Source of the DNA: an uncultured Oscillospiraceae bacterium
GTDB lineage: Bacteria > Bacillota > Clostridia > Oscillospirales > Oscillospiraceae
Length of the DNA stretch: 5,134 nt
Direction: 5' to 3'
NCBI GenBank assembly: GCA_905234005.1
Contig: CAJOFW010000115.1
Location: 1 to 5,134, forward strand
The notes beneath the pieces are model-generated. The model was given only the letters and a program-made list of their open reading frames with translations. It searched no databases and had not been told where the DNA came from. Positions 5,123 to 5,134 of the stretch are shown here, in pieces (within the stretch, counting starts at the first letter, position 1; each line of letters begins with the position of its first letter). Position numbers and translations under genes: made by a program.

Positions 5123-5134
5123 TACGCCGCCGGA

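Overview
The window is GC-rich with strongly C-ending codons, AT-rich intergenic gaps and good GGAG-type Shine-Dalgarno sites. That suggests a high-GC anaerobic Firmicute, for example a flavonoid-degrading gut member of the Oscillospiraceae/Flavonifractor group. The taxon is inferred from style and gene content, with no marker gene to confirm it.

Layout: five genes, all on the + strand. (1) 1-882 is an incomplete crotonase-superfamily protein of the 6-oxocamphor-hydrolase (beta-diketone hydrolase) type. (2) 976-1857 is a short-chain dehydrogenase/reductase. (3) 1943-2902 is a 3-hydroxyacyl-CoA-dehydrogenase-fold enzyme resembling carnitine dehydrogenase. (4) 2941-3951 is a DUF849/BKACE beta-keto acid cleavage enzyme. 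A 232-nt gap follows (3952-4183) containing five stable hairpins, bounded by two identical 27-nt palindromes. (5) 4184-5122 is a ketopantoate-reductase-family protein that probably starts at a CTG codon.

How they work together: genes 1-4 match, one for one, the anaerobic phloroglucinol (1,3,5-trihydroxybenzene) pathway. The SDR would be phloroglucinol reductase (NADPH; gives dihydrophloroglucinol, a cyclic 1,3-diketone). The crotonase would be dihydrophloroglucinol cyclohydrolase (opens the ring to 3-hydroxy-5-oxohexanoate). The HCDH-fold enzyme would oxidise this to 3,5-dioxohexanoate (triacetate). The BKACE would be triacetate acetoacetate-lyase, which uses acetyl-CoA to give acetoacetate plus acetoacetyl-CoA for butyrate or acetate formation. 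A pathway of this kind is known from Clostridium scatologenes, so the system itself is probably described, though this copy has individual features worth checking. Phloroglucinol is an intermediate of flavonoid and tannin breakdown.

Genes 1-4 are co-oriented with gaps of 93, 85 and 38 nt and look like one strongly expressed operon. Two of the gaps hold a stable hairpin without a U-tract. Gene 5 differs in codon use and is separated by the hairpin array. Its link to the pathway is unproven.
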